From the NCBI GenBank assembly GCA_026645575.1, contig JAPKMW010000112.1:1-35176 (forward strand): DNA of 35,176 bases, given 5' to 3'. Positions 7,006-14,724 of the stretch are shown piece after piece; the stretch's first letter is position 1, and every line of letters starts with the position of its first letter. The notes beneath the pieces are model-generated. The model ran no database searches. It saw only the letters and a program-made list of their open reading frames with translations, and was not told where the DNA came from. Origin of the DNA: Caldilineaceae bacterium (GTDB lineage Bacteria > Chloroflexota > Anaerolineae > Caldilineales > Caldilineaceae). The position numbers and the translations under genes were made by a program.

Positions 7006-10000
7006 TTAATCGCTGACCAGCGTCGGCGCTGTAGGGCTGCTGGTGCGCGGCCAAGTAAAGAAAAAGGTTGTTCCCTGGTCGGGCGCCGAGGTCACGCGGA
7101 CAGTTCCTCTGCGCTGTTCGACCGCTTTCTTGACCAGTGCCAACCCCATGCCGCTGCCCTCCACATCATCACGGGGGCGCAGGGTTTGAAACATGCCAAA
7201 GATGCGCTCATGGTGTTGCGGATGGATGCCGGGGCCATTGTCGCGCACGGCAAATTCGACAAAAGCGCCAATCTCCTGCACGGTAATTGTGACCGCCCCT
7301 TGCGCCGGTTGATGGTGGTGTTTGATGGCATTGTTCAGCAGGTTGCGCAACACCAGTTCGAGCGGGGCGCGCGCCGTTGTCAATTGGGGAAGGGCGCCGC
7401 TGGTGGTGATGGAAAAACCAGGTGGCGGCGCCAGTAGCTCCACAATGTCCTGAAGCAGCCGATCGAGTTGCACCGGTTCCACTGCATCGCTGCGCCGGTC
7501 TAGCCGCGAATAGATCAGCAGATCGTCCAGCAACCGATCCATGCGCAGGGCGCGCCGGCGCAACTTCTGTAAATGTTCCTGCGAGGCGGCCGGTAGATGG
7601 GCGCCGGCATCCTCGGCAATCCAGCCGGCCAGGTTGATGATGGCGCGCAAGGGTGCTTTGAGATCATGGGAGGCGACATAGGCGAATTGATCCAATTCGT
7701 AGTTGCTGCGTTCTAGTTCCACCGTGCGTTCATGAATGCGCTCTTCCAGGGTGACGGTCAGCGCGTGCAGCGCGTCTTCGGCCTGCTTGCGTTCGGTAAT
7801 GTCGACAAAGATGCCCAGCCCGCCCCGCACCTGGCCCGCTTCGTCATGGAGGGGAACGGCATATTCATAGAGATTGATGACACTGCCGTCCTGGCGCACA
7901 ATCACATATTCCTGATTGGCGATGGTCACATTATGACGCATCGCTGCCTGCATGGGCAGATCTTCCGGCGGCACTTCGCGCCCTGCTTGCAGAACGCGGA
8001 AGGGTAGTTGCCCCCCTTGCGGGCTGCTCTTGGAGGCGTTTACGCTGGCATCAATGGCAAGCATACGCGCGCCGGCGGGGTTGCCGGTAATCTCTCGCCC
8101 TTCAGGGTCATGGGCGACAAAGATGCCAATGGGCGCCACATCTAACAGGGTTTGGAGTTCGTCCACCCGCTGCTTGAGGGCGTGGTTCAGCCGTTTGATC
8201 TCCGCTTCCGCCGCTTTGCGCTCGGTAATATCGACAATATTGACCAATACCCGATCCAGGCGCGTCATGGCTGGGAAGGTGATGGTAAAGAGGACGTGGC
8301 GCGGCGCCCCTTGCAGGGTTTGCAACATCGTCTCGGCTTGATAGGTGCGTTCGCCGGCCGCCAACGCCAGCAGTTCTTCGATAAAGATCGCTTGCGTCTC
8401 CGGCACAAAGACACGTTCCAGCGAGGCGAGCAGTTGCCCTTTACTCGTCGCGCCAAAGAAGGCAAGGCTGTATTGATTGACATCGTGGATACGCACGGCG
8501 GCAATGGCCTGCTCGACCAACGCCGGGTGGGCCGCCAGGTGGGCGCGCAAGTCACTGACCCCCTGACGGCGCAACCGGTTAATCAGCGCTTGCACCCCAG
8601 TAAAATCTTCTTCCCAAATGGAGACGCCGACGCTGTTGAAGATAAAGCGGTAGCGCTCTTCTTCAAGGCGCAGGGCGGCTTCGGCGCGACGGCGGGCAAT
8701 GGTGGCGGCCAGCAGGTTGGCGACGGACTGGAGGTAATCGACATCGTAGGGGGTGAAGGCGCGCACCTGGCGGCTATGCACCCCCAACACCCCGTAGGCG
8801 CCGGCCCCGGTCATGGCTGGGGCCATGCTCGGCTCAATGGCGGCAATGGTAACGCTCATCCCGCTGCGCACCCCATGCTCCAGCAGCAGCGCCGGTGCGC
8901 TAAAGCGGGTCTCGGTGGCTAGATCGCGCACGACCACCGGCGCCTGGGCTTGGGCGCTGGCATCAGTCGACACGGTCGCCTGGCCGACCAACCCTTCCTG
9001 CCAGCCGATGCCGGCCTTGAGCAGCAACGCATTGCCGTCGGGCTGCAATTCGAGTACTTTGCACAACTCCATGTCCAGCACTTCGGCCACGCGATGGGTG
9101 ACGGCGGTGAGAAAGGTGTCGAGATCCACGCCGGTGAGCGCCTGGCGGCTCAACTCGGCCAGGCTCTGCTGTTGGCGGCGCTGCCGTTCCTCACTTTCGG
9201 CGCGCTTGAGGTCATGAATGTCGATAAAGGTAATGACCACCCCGTCATATTCTCCGGTGACGGTGCGATAGGGAAAGAGGCGCAGCATAAACCAGCGGTT
9301 GTCATCCCGTTGCAGGGTCTCCTCCACATGCCCATTGGTCGCCAACACTTGAGCGGCCAGTGCCGGCAAACCGCCGTGACGCAGCCGGTGGGTGACATGG
9401 GCAAAGGGGCGACCAATGTCCCCTTCAATTAGGTTAAAGAGGTCGGTGGCGCGTGGGGTGAAGCGGTTGATCTGCAACCCCTGGTTGAGGAAGATGGCGC
9501 CCACCTCGGTCGAGGCGATCAGGTTGAGCAGGTCGCTGTTGGCGCGGTGGAGTTCCTCAATCTTGCGCGTCAACTCACCATTAACGGTGGTGAGTTCTTC
9601 GTTCATCGACTGCAACTCTTCCTTGCTCGTCTCCAACTCCTCGGTGGTGGACTTTAGCTCTTCATTGATCGATTGCAGCTCCTCATTGGAAACCTTCAAC
9701 TCCTGGCCGGCGGTCTCATACTCTTCGATGATCTGTTGCAGCCGTTCGCGCGTGCGCAGCAGTTCCTCTTCCAGTCGGGAGACGAGGGTGAGGTCGGCGA
9801 CCTTGCGTTCGGTTGGCGCCCCCAGTTCCGGCAACGTGCCATTCTCCTGGGGAACCAGCACCACCTCAACAGTATCCGCCGGAAAGCCCGTCTCGGTGAC
9901 GGGGCCGACCTGCAACTGGACAACCGTGGTGCGTTGCTGACTGGTGACGGGCAGCGGACGGGAGATGGTGCGTTCCCGCTGGTTAAACGCCTGATAGAGG

Positions 10001-11793
10001 GCGGCCCGTAGCTCCAACCGCAGATCGGGATGGATGCGTTGCAGCACATGTTGCGTCACGGCGCCCTCGCGCGTCTGCAAATAGCGTTCAGCGCCGCCAA
10101 AGAGATGGGTGATCTCATAATTTTGGTTCACCAAGAGCCGGGGCGGCGTATGGACGCGCAAACTCCAGGCGGCGTATAGCTCTTCCAGCGTGCGGGGTTT
10201 TTCGGTGGGCCGTGGCGCCGGCCGCTCCGTAGCTTTGCTCTCGATGATCGCCGATGGCGCGGGGATCAGATAATTCGGCGGGCGGCGGGGAGGCAGGAGG
10301 GTGATGTTGCGCCGCTGGTAGAGATGGCACTGTTTGTTGAGAACGGCAAACAGGTCATTGGCGGCGTCGATCGATTCGGAAGCGCCCAAGAAGAGATAGC
10401 CGCTGGGGTTGAGGGCATAGTGAAAGGTGGCAAAGAGCTTCTCCTGCGCCGGGCGAGTGAAATAGATCAGCACATTGCGGCAGCAGATGAGATCGACACG
10501 CGAAAAGGGGGGATCTTGCAGCAGATCTTGGGCGGCAAAGAGAATATTTTCGCGAATTTCGGGCTTTACCCGATAGCAGCCGTTCTCTTCGGTAAAGTAG
10601 CGTTGTATCCGGCCGGGGGCAATATCCTTGGCGATGGTCGCCGGGTAGAGGCCGCGACGGGCAATGGCAATCGCCGCCTCATCGAGATCAGTGGCGAAGA
10701 GCTGCCAGCGGGGCGGGTCGTTGACCTGGGCGGCGCGCTCGGCCAGTTGCATCGCCACGGAATAGGCTTCTTCCCCCGTGGCGCAGCCTGCCACCCAGAC
10801 GCGCACCAGATCGCTGCGTCCTTTGCCCTGAAAGAGTTGGGGAATGCAATCGCGTTCCAACATCGTGTAGGCATCAGGATCACGGAAGAAGCTGGTGACA
10901 GAGACCAGACAATCGCGAAAGAGGGCGACGGTTTCCAGCACGTTGGCCTTGAGCAGATCCAGGTATTGGCGCAAGGACGACACGCCCGCATTGCGCATTC
11001 GACGCAACATCCGCCGTTGCAGGGTCGAGTGCTTATAGTGGCTCAGATCATGGCCGGTTTGGCCGGCGATCTGGCTGAGGAGCGCTGGCAAGCTTTGGAG
11101 GAACTCGTCATCCTGATTTAATGACGGCGGGGGCAGATTGGCGAGATCGCCACGCGTTTGCACCAGCCACTGCGCCACGTCCCCCGCTTTGTCCACACAA
11201 TCGGCCAGCCCGGTGGCAACACCGCGGCGGGGCAGGGCGGGATGAGCGGCCTCGTTCGGCTCCTGCACCGCCACCAGACCACCGTGCGTTTTGATCGCTT
11301 GTAAGCCGGCAATGCCATCTTCCCCTGCGCCGGAGAGGAGCAGGGCAACGGCGTTGGCCCCCTGCTCCACCGCCAGCGAGATCAGGAAGGAGTCGAAGCG
11401 GCGGTGTGCAGCAGGCGCGGCAATCGCTTGCAGGTGCAAGCGACCTTGCTCGACGGTTGGCTGAACACCGGACGGGACAAGATAAATCTGATCACTTTGC
11501 AGCAGCACGCCATCGGTGGCGGCCAGCACCGGCAGGTCGGTGCGCGCTTGCAACGCGGCGGCCAACAGCCGTTGCTCTTTGGCTGCCAGTCGTGTCACCA
11601 CCACAAAGGTCATACCGGTGTCGGTGGGCAAGGTGCGGAAAAATTTCTCCAGCGCCAGCCGACTGCCGGCCGCGCCGACAAGGCCAACCACTGGAAAAAC
11701 GCCGGTCATTGGCGTGGTAGTTGACAGGTCTAGCGCGCCGGTCGGCTGGCTGGGCGCAGCCAGGTCGATCTGTTTTGCTTTTTGCTTCATCAT
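7006..11793 (-). CDS. CheB-CheR-PAS-GAF-PAS histidine kinase with degenerate CheB
   Basis: The 1595-residue protein has the following order: CheB-like domain (about 33-215); CheR methyltransferase (about 230-495) with intact AdoMet motif AGCATGEEAYS and CRNVLIYF; a linker; a coiled coil of EEL/ELQS heptads (about 660-740); a PAS; a GAF; two more PAS domains; HisKA with H1376 (SHDLKAP); and an ATPase with NAIKHHH and DNGPGI. In CheB the usual GASAGG reads VGAAGS, so the nucleophile position is A41. The QHL histidine position is R68 (VTRL); the acid D159 (GAGEDG) remains. The CheB part should therefore be inactive as an esterase, while CheR looks intact. Fusions of this architecture are known. 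The start has two ATGs (11790, 11793) and no clear ribosome site. Confidence 0.9.
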   Translation of the reverse strand: MMKQKAKQIDLAAPSQPTGALDLSTTTPMTGVFPVVGLVGAAGSRLALEKFFRTLPTDTGMTFVVVTRLAAKEQRLLAAALQARTDLPVLAATDGVLLQSDQIYLVPSGVQPTVEQGRLHLQAIAAPAAHRRFDSFLISLAVEQGANAVALLLSGAGEDGIAGLQAIKTHGGLVAVQEPNEAAHPALPRRGVATGLADCVDKAGDVAQWLVQTRGDLANLPPPSLNQDDEFLQSLPALLSQIAGQTGHDLSHYKHSTLQRRMLRRMRNAGVSSLRQYLDLLKANVLETVALFRDCLVSVTSFFRDPDAYTMLERDCIPQLFQGKGRSDLVRVWVAGCATGEEAYSVAMQLAERAAQVNDPPRWQLFATDLDEAAIAIARRGLYPATIAKDIAPGRIQRYFTEENGCYRVKPEIRENILFAAQDLLQDPPFSRVDLICCRNVLIYFTRPAQEKLFATFHYALNPSGYLFLGASESIDAANDLFAVLNKQCHLYQRRNITLLPPRRPPNYLIPAPSAIIESKATERPAPRPTEKPRTLEELYAAWSLRVHTPPRLLVNQNYEITHLFGGAERYLQTREGAVTQHVLQRIHPDLRLELRAALYQAFNQRERTISRPLPVTSQQRTTVVQLQVGPVTETGFPADTVEVVLVPQENGTLPELGAPTERKVADLTLVSRLEEELLRTRERLQQIIEEYETAGQELKVSNEELQSINEELKSTTEELETSKEELQSMNEELTTVNGELTRKIEELHRANSDLLNLIASTEVGAIFLNQGLQINRFTPRATDLFNLIEGDIGRPFAHVTHRLRHGGLPALAAQVLATNGHVEETLQRDDNRWFMLRLFPYRTVTGEYDGVVITFIDIHDLKRAESEERQRRQQQSLAELSRQALTGVDLDTFLTAVTHRVAEVLDMELCKVLELQPDGNALLLKAGIGWQEGLVGQATVSTDASAQAQAPVVVRDLATETRFSAPALLLEHGVRSGMSVTIAAIEPSMAPAMTGAGAYGVLGVHSRQVRAFTPYDVDYLQSVANLLAATIARRRAEAALRLEEERYRFIFNSVGVSIWEEDFTGVQALINRLRRQGVSDLRAHLAAHPALVEQAIAAVRIHDVNQYSLAFFGATSKGQLLASLERVFVPETQAIFIEELLALAAGERTYQAETMLQTLQGAPRHVLFTITFPAMTRLDRVLVNIVDITERKAAEAEIKRLNHALKQRVDELQTLLDVAPIGIFVAHDPEGREITGNPAGARMLAIDASVNASKSSPQGGQLPFRVLQAGREVPPEDLPMQAAMRHNVTIANQEYVIVRQDGSVINLYEYAVPLHDEAGQVRGGLGIFVDITERKQAEDALHALTVTLEERIHERTVELERSNYELDQFAYVASHDLKAPLRAIINLAGWIAEDAGAHLPAASQEHLQKLRRRALRMDRLLDDLLIYSRLDRRSDAVEPVQLDRLLQDIVELLAPPPGFSITTSGALPQLTTARAPLELVLRNLLNNAIKHHHQPAQGAVTITVQEIGAFVEFAVRDNGPGIHPQHHERIFGMFQTLRPRDDVEGSGMGLALVKKAVEQRRGTVRVTSAPDQGTTFFFTWPRTSSPTAPTLVSD

Positions 11794-11900
11794 GGTAAGT
11801 CAAGACCCACTAGCCGTTCTGGGTTTGCGGTGTGGCATTATTGATTGGCGGCGTTGGTGCAAGCCCGGTTGTTGGTCGATGGCGATAGAACCGTTTGCTT

Positions 11901-11950
11901 TGACAGGGTGACAAGGTGACCTGTCACCTTGTCACCTTGTCACCCTGTCA
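11901..11950. repeat. GTCACC-type intergenic hairpin
   Basis: TGACAGGGTGACAAGGTGAC (11901-11920) is the reverse complement of 11931-11950, with an extra CTTGTCACC-type unit in the loop. It uses the same words as the repeat inside bphP and the spacer at 19111-19257. It lies directly downstream of the cupin stop (minus strand). The rest of the gap (11794-11900) shows nothing. Confidence 0.9.
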
Positions 11951-11954
11951 TGAC

Positions 11955-12311
11955 TCAGGGCATATCGCGCTGCTTCACATGCGCCGGCGGGTGGGTGGCT
12001 TCGACGGCGGTGAAAGGTTCCAAGATTTTGTAGGTGTGGTTGGCGCCTTTGGGCACGACCCAACAGTTGCCAGGTTCCAGCAGCACCATCTGGCCTTCGG
12101 TGTGGAGTTCGGCCCGGCCTTTAATCACATAGCCGACGGTTTCATAGGGGCGGCTCTCCTGCGGTTTCGGCTCCCCCGGCGCCTCGTCTTCCCACAGGCG
12201 CATAGCAAGGGTAACGCCGGAAGCCAAATACTTTTGCCCCATTGCCCCTCGTGGCGAATGGCGGGAATCGATCTTGGTGATGGTCGTGTCGGGTATCGTC
12301 GTATCACTCAT
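11955..12311 (-). CDS. Small cupin-domain protein
   Basis: This 118-residue, single-domain protein has a cupin core running from YETVGYVIKGRAEL (motif 1 region) to LLEPGNCWVVPKGANHTYK (motif 2 region). Only part of the usual His/Glu metal set is obvious (E in YETVG, H in NHTY), so metal binding is uncertain. The start ATG 12311 has GGAGGAG about 11 bases upstream, inside the end of the preceding raiA-like gene, whose stop is 8 bases away. The two are probably co-transcribed. The substrate is unknown. Confidence 0.75.
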   Translation of the reverse strand: MSDTTIPDTTITKIDSRHSPRGAMGQKYLASGVTLAMRLWEDEAPGEPKPQESRPYETVGYVIKGRAELHTEGQMVLLEPGNCWVVPKGANHTYKILEPFTAVEATHPPAHVKQRDMP

Positions 12312-12319
12312 GGTAGCAC

Positions 12320-12724
12320 CTACTCCTCCTCAAGCTTTGCCATAGGGTTTTCCACAGGGTTTTCCACAGAGGTTTCCACGGTGACCGGGGCAGGTTGCCG
12401 GGAGCGTTGGCGTAAGCGATCGCGTTGTTCGCGCACTTGCCGCTCCACTTGACTGAGCGCCCGCTTCAGGGCCGTCAACGGGTCGCCTTCTTGCGCCGTC
12501 GCCGCCAGATTTTCGGGGCGGATGTAAACAACCACCCGCGCCCGGTAGAGAAAGGCCGTTTCCGCCTTGGCCGGCTGTTCGAGGCTGATCGCGGCGCCGA
12601 TGAGATCGGTGTGCCCCTGTTGCAGCTTGCGCAGGCGGGTCTCGGCCTCGGTCTGCAAGCGCTCATTCAGCCCATCCCCCAGGTTTTGCACTTCATTAAA
12701 AAATTCGTAAGTAAAATCTTGCAT
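12320..12724 (-). CDS. RaiA/HPF-like ribosome-associated protein
   Basis: The 134-residue protein resembles the short sigma-54 modulation/HPF family. It has an N-terminal strand-helix unit with LNERLQTEAETRLRKL, a central YRARVVVYIRPENLAATA strand pair, and a helix DPLTALKRALSQVERQVREQRDRLR rich in basic residues. Family members bind the 30S subunit and silence ribosomes in stationary phase. The C-terminal tail (ETSVENPVENPMA) is encoded by a short tandem repeat and is probably not part of the fold. It is co-oriented with the cupin. The family call is moderate because sequence conservation is low in this group. Confidence 0.65.
   Translation of the reverse strand: MQDFTYEFFNEVQNLGDGLNERLQTEAETRLRKLQQGHTDLIGAAISLEQPAKAETAFLYRARVVVYIRPENLAATAQEGDPLTALKRALSQVERQVREQRDRLRQRSRQPAPVTVETSVENPVENPMAKLEEE
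12335..12385. repeat. GGTTTTCCACAG tandem repeat at the 3' end of the raiA-like gene
   Basis: Three adjacent copies of a unit close to GGGTTTTCCACA (about 12345-12378) encode the ENPVENP tail on the minus strand. It is another case of a short intergenic-style repeat running into a coding end. Confidence 0.7.
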
Positions 12725-12959
12725 AGCGTTGATCCTATCGTTTCCAAAAACACCTGCCTTGATCCTATGGTGCGCGCTTGGGAAAACCCATAGAGTAGGG
12801 TATAGCGGCAGGATATAGGCGTTGGCAACCTTGGTGTACGGTCACGATAACGATCTTCCAGAGCAGGATACCGCTTTTCCGCCTCTGTTGGCCTCTATCT
12901 GGATATAGGAAAAAGATATAGTTACCGGTACAGCTACCACTGGACAATTGTAACAGTAG

Positions 12960-13439
12960 TTACCAACTGCTAAAAGGCAAGGTAACTAAGCTGGCATTCA
13001 AGTAGCGGGGATCCTCAGTCACTTCCTGCCCCGCCCAAGCTGGTTTGGCAAAGGGCTGATCAGCGTGGGTCAACTCCACTTCGGCCACCACCAGGCCGGC
13101 ATTGTCCCCCAGAAATTCGTCAACTTCCCAAACAAGATCGTCTATGGGAATGCGATGGCGAATTTTTTCGATCAGCGGGCGTTGACAGAGCCGATCAAGC
13201 AGTTCATGCGCATCTGCTAGCGGAATTTCATACTCATATTCGGGACGCGCCAGATCGACGGCTTTGCCTTTGATGGTCAAATAACCATGCTGTTCACCGG
13301 TGGCCGGTTTCTCTACCGTGCGCACCCGCACCGTGCGCACTGGATCCAGGCTGAGATAGCCCTGGCGATAGCGGGCGCCGGTGGTCGTGCGCCAACCCTC
13401 GCCCTCTACCAAAAACTTGCGTTCAATTTCTTGTGCCAT
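12960..13439 (-). CDS. CYTH-domain triphosphatase
   Basis: The 159-residue single CYTH domain begins with the signature ExExK (E4, E6, K8 in QEIERKF). Alternating acidic/basic strand motifs follow: VRVRTV, LTIKGKA, EYEYEIP, KIRHRI, WEVDEF and VAEVEL. These line the metal- and polyphosphate-binding tunnel. Bacterial members are mostly tripolyphosphatases; adenylate cyclase or thiamine triphosphatase activity cannot be excluded. The start is backed by AAAGGAG 6 bases upstream. It is divergent from the gene at 13729. The 235-base gap downstream (12725-12959) holds no gene or clear repeat. Confidence 0.88.
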   Translation of the reverse strand: MAQEIERKFLVEGEGWRTTTGARYRQGYLSLDPVRTVRVRTVEKPATGEQHGYLTIKGKAVDLARPEYEYEIPLADAHELLDRLCQRPLIEKIRHRIPIDDLVWEVDEFLGDNAGLVVAEVELTHADQPFAKPAWAGQEVTEDPRYLNASLVTLPFSSW

Positions 13440-13504
13440 TGTTTACTCCTTTGGCTAAGGTATATTCAAAGAAATAATTATCCGTAGGGGATCACGCTTG
13501 ATTC

Positions 13505-13560
13505 CTTCCCGGAGGTCTGGCCGGCTCATGCGTAAGTTCTGAGCCTAAAGACCATGAGCC
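13505..13560. repeat. Half copy of the GGACTTACGCA element plus a small hairpin
   Basis: CTTCCCGGAGGTCTGGCCGG followed by CTCATGCGTAAGTTCT (13505-13540) matches the right half of the 14580-14702 element with a few changes. GGCTCATG and CATGAGCC nearby form an 8-bp stem. The left half is absent, so this is a decayed copy in the divergent intergenic region (13440-13728). Confidence 0.7.
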
Positions 13561-13643
13561 GTAAGCATAGCATCGCCCTAACCCTTCAACCAACCTGGCG
13601 TTCGGCTATATCTCATCTGTATCTCAACGCTTGCCGGGATAGA

Positions 13644-13673
13644 TAGACAAACCAGTAGACCAAATGCTATGGT
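13644..13673 (+). promoter_or_regulatory. Possible promoter for the stress-like gene
   Basis: TAGACA (13644-13649) and TATGGT (13668-13673) are separated by 18 bases. Each matches the sigma-70 consensus at four of six positions. They lie about 55 bases before the gene start. Weak evidence. Confidence 0.25.
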
Positions 13674-13697
13674 AGGCCGCCAAGGAGATCAGAAACC

Positions 13698-13745
13698 ATG
13701 AAACCGTACTGGGTGACAAGGAGGAAAGGTGCAGACTATTTTTAG
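13698..13745 (+). CDS. Possible 15-codon leader ORF overlapping the next start
   Basis: ATG 13698 is preceded by AAGGAG (13682-13687) and opens a 15-codon ORF, MKPYWVTRRKGADYF, ending TAG at 13743. Its tandem AGG AGG codons form the ribosome site of the following GTG start (13729), which lies in another frame. It could be a translational coupler or chance. Confidence 0.3.
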   Translation: MKPYWVTRRKGADYF

Positions 13746-14229
13746 TGGCTTCAAGCAATTTGTCGATGCCGACGCCGCCGTACAGGAACTACAAGAAAGA
13801 GGTATTGAGCAGAAAGCGCTCAATGTATTGGTCGATGCGCAGACGGCGAAAAGCAATCTGGACACGGTGAATCAGGCGAGCGTCCATGTCGATGTGAGCG
13901 ACGCCATTGGGGTCAAGGAATTATCGGGGCTGGCTCTATTGGTGATGAATGAGCGCCCGGTCAACGTGCGCGGGCTGGGCCAGGTTCTTGCCGCCGGCGC
14001 CATGGCGGACATTCTGGTTAGCTCCACCACCGCCAATGGTCAAAGCGGCGAGGATGTCCAGTCAATGCTTCAGAGCTATGGGGTGCCGGCCAAAACGGCG
14101 GAAACCTATCACAGCCTGGTGGCCGGTGGCGGGGTGCTGCTTTGGGTGCGCAGCGAAGATGATCAGGTCAGCACGGTGAGTGATGTGCTGCGTCGTCACC
14201 ATGCTCAGCAAGTAATGACGAACCAATAA
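13729..14229 (+). CDS. General-stress-protein-like small protein
   Basis: The 166-residue soluble protein begins QTIFSGFKQFVDADAAVQEL followed by a QERGIEQKALNVLVD strand-helix-strand. This is the ferredoxin-like half-repeat seen in general stress protein 17M/YflT-type proteins. The centre contains a Gly/Ala-rich stretch (LGQVLAAGAMADILV), and a second alpha/beta unit (YGVPAKTAETYHSLVAGGGVLLWVR) resembles the same family. The GTG start is supported by AGGAGG only four bases upstream and by the N-terminal match. It is followed after 50 bases by a small lipoprotein gene. The role is presumably stress-related (inference). Confidence 0.55.
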   Translation: MQTIFSGFKQFVDADAAVQELQERGIEQKALNVLVDAQTAKSNLDTVNQASVHVDVSDAIGVKELSGLALLVMNERPVNVRGLGQVLAAGAMADILVSSTTANGQSGEDVQSMLQSYGVPAKTAETYHSLVAGGGVLLWVRSEDDQVSTVSDVLRRHHAQQVMTNQ

Positions 14230-14279
14230 CAATCAACAAAAAACATACAACAGTAAACAAAACGAAGGGAAAAAAGCCC

Positions 14280-14483
14280 ATGAGACAACGAACCCTGAGC
14301 TTTCTACGGCTGGGTATGGTTGCCCTGCTACTGACCCTGACGCTGGTGCTGGGCGCCTGTGACACCGAAGAAGGGGGCATCAGCGACCGGGAAGGCGCTG
14401 GCATGGCCGAAAACGCTGGCCAAGGGCCGGAGAGTGAAGAGGGCGCCGGTGAGTTAGAGGATGACGAGGGCGGCGACGAGTAG
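14280..14483 (+). CDS. Small acidic lipoprotein
   Basis: This 67-residue protein has a lipoprotein signal: a basic start (MRQRTLSFLR), a hydrophobic stretch and the lipobox VLGAC. The mature part is about 40 residues of Gly/Glu/Asp-rich, probably disordered sequence (EGAGELEDDEGGDE). AAGGGA precedes the ATG. No domain is recognised. It lies between the stress-like gene and a repeat-filled gap. Confidence 0.7.
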   Translation: MRQRTLSFLRLGMVALLLTLTLVLGACDTEEGGISDREGAGMAENAGQGPESEEGAGELEDDEGGDE

Positions 14484-14526
14484 GGGTTTTCAGGGCTTGC
14501 TCAGGCCATTGTTTCCCTGACTACGC

Positions 14527-14566
14527 CCTGTGTTCCAATTCAACAGCCTGTGTTCCAGTTCAACAG
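14527..14566. repeat. Two tandem 20-bp repeats
   Basis: CCTGTGTTCCAATTCAACAG is repeated at 14547-14566 with one change (A to G). No larger array is present. Confidence 0.85.
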
Positions 14567-14579
14567 AATGGTAGATATA

Positions 14580-14702
14580 GGACTTACGCAACTACTACAA
14601 AGGTAGACAGGCTAGACCTCCGAGAAGAGGGCAACGATCAACTGGTCAGACGAAACCGTTTTGCCCTCTTCCCGAAGGTCTGGCCGGATCTTGCGTAAGT
14701 CC
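14580..14702. mobile_element. MITE-like element with GGACTTACGCAA termini and TA flanks
   Basis: The 12-bp terminal inverted repeats GGACTTACGCAA (14580-14591) and TTGCGTAAGTCC (14691-14702) are perfect. TA lies on both outer sides (14578-14579 and 14703-14704), as left by IS630/Tc1-type insertion. Internal arms (AGACCTCCGAGAAGAGGGCAA against TTGCCCTCTTCCCGAAGGTCT) also pair. The 123-bp element has no ORF. It ends about ten bases before the ribosome site of the esterase gene. Confidence 0.8.
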
Positions 14703-14724
14703 TAAGATAATAAGGAGAATGCCA

